5,737 nucleotides of DNA from CALKKN01 sp041571375. GTDB lineage: Bacteria; Pseudomonadota; Gammaproteobacteria; Xanthomonadales; SZUA-36. Position numbers and translations under genes: made by a program. The notes beneath the pieces are model-generated. The model was not told the DNA's origin and made no database searches. It saw only the letters and a program-made list of their open reading frames with translations. Below, one piece after another: positions 5,659 to 5,737 of the stretch (positions are counted from its first letter, which is position 1; each line of letters begins with the position of its first letter). Where the stretch lies: assembly GCA_041571375.1 (NCBI GenBank), contig JBFFUJ010000167.1:1-5737 (forward strand), written 5' to 3'.

Positions 5659-5737
5659 ATGTCTGCAGGGCGAGGGAAGTCACGAGGCTTGAGCGAGGCT
5701 GCCGAAGAGCCGATACTGGAACGGCGCATCCAGCGAG
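5659..5737 (+). CDS. Possible start of an unrecognised gene, cut by the window edge
   Basis: An ATG at 5659 opens a frame that stays open for 26 codons to the window end. It reads MSAGRGKSRGLSEAAEEPIL and continues ERRIQR. It follows the AT-rich spacer and would be divergent from the DUF2061 gene. No Shine-Dalgarno is visible just upstream and too little is present to name a family. A minus-strand frame is also open across much of this stretch, so coding potential is only weakly supported. Confidence 0.3.
   Translation, partial: MSAGRGKSRGLSEAAEEPILERRIQR

Noticed and set aside
5581..5737. A minus-strand reading frame entering from the right edge and ending in the AT-rich spacer
   Set aside because: It runs through AT-rich spacer sequence without recognisable protein features; openness alone is not enough.

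Overview
The window is 5.7 kb of GC-rich DNA carrying three complete genes, one gene cut by the left edge and a possible gene start at the right edge. The DnaE2 sequence closely follows the form I know from Pseudomonas and related Gammaproteobacteria, and the compact layout fits a proteobacterial chromosome. I would not name a genus from this alone.

Layout. Positions 1-2778 (+) hold most of dnaE2 (imuC), the error-prone DNA polymerase III alpha subunit of SOS mutagenesis; its N-terminus lies off the left edge. Only 28 bases later, and convergent with it, is a minus-strand gene (2807-4648) for an SLC13/DASS-type membrane transporter with two cytosolic TrkA_C (RCK_C) domains. A 145-base spacer with three stem-loops separates it from a minus-strand dps gene (4794-5267; DNA-binding ferritin-like protein). 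Upstream of dps, on the same strand, is a small DUF2061-type membrane protein gene (5327-5530). An AT-rich spacer (about 5546-5658) lies before it and probably holds its promoter. A possible plus-strand coding start at 5659 runs off the right edge.

The main observation is in dnaE2. The gene is interrupted, without loss of frame, by four palindromic elements of about 48-53 bp (377-429, 1195-1243, 1986-2033, 2267-2319). Each encodes about 17-18 extra residues where I expect a variable linker in DnaE2. Two are near-copies of one element and are read in the same frame, giving peptides identical at 15 of 18 positions. The other two have different cores but begin with a related GGGG(T/A)C motif, and each ends in a T6 run, so they look like intrinsic terminators inside an open reading frame. 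A fifth, decayed half-element sits directly behind the second. Every polymerase motif visible is intact, so the gene appears to be a functional host for this element family, resembling in concept the Rickettsia palindromic elements found within genes.

The genes do not form an obvious single pathway. DnaE2 (damage tolerance) and Dps (DNA and iron protection) are both stress functions but are on opposite strands and in separate transcription units. DUF2061 and dps may be co-transcribed.
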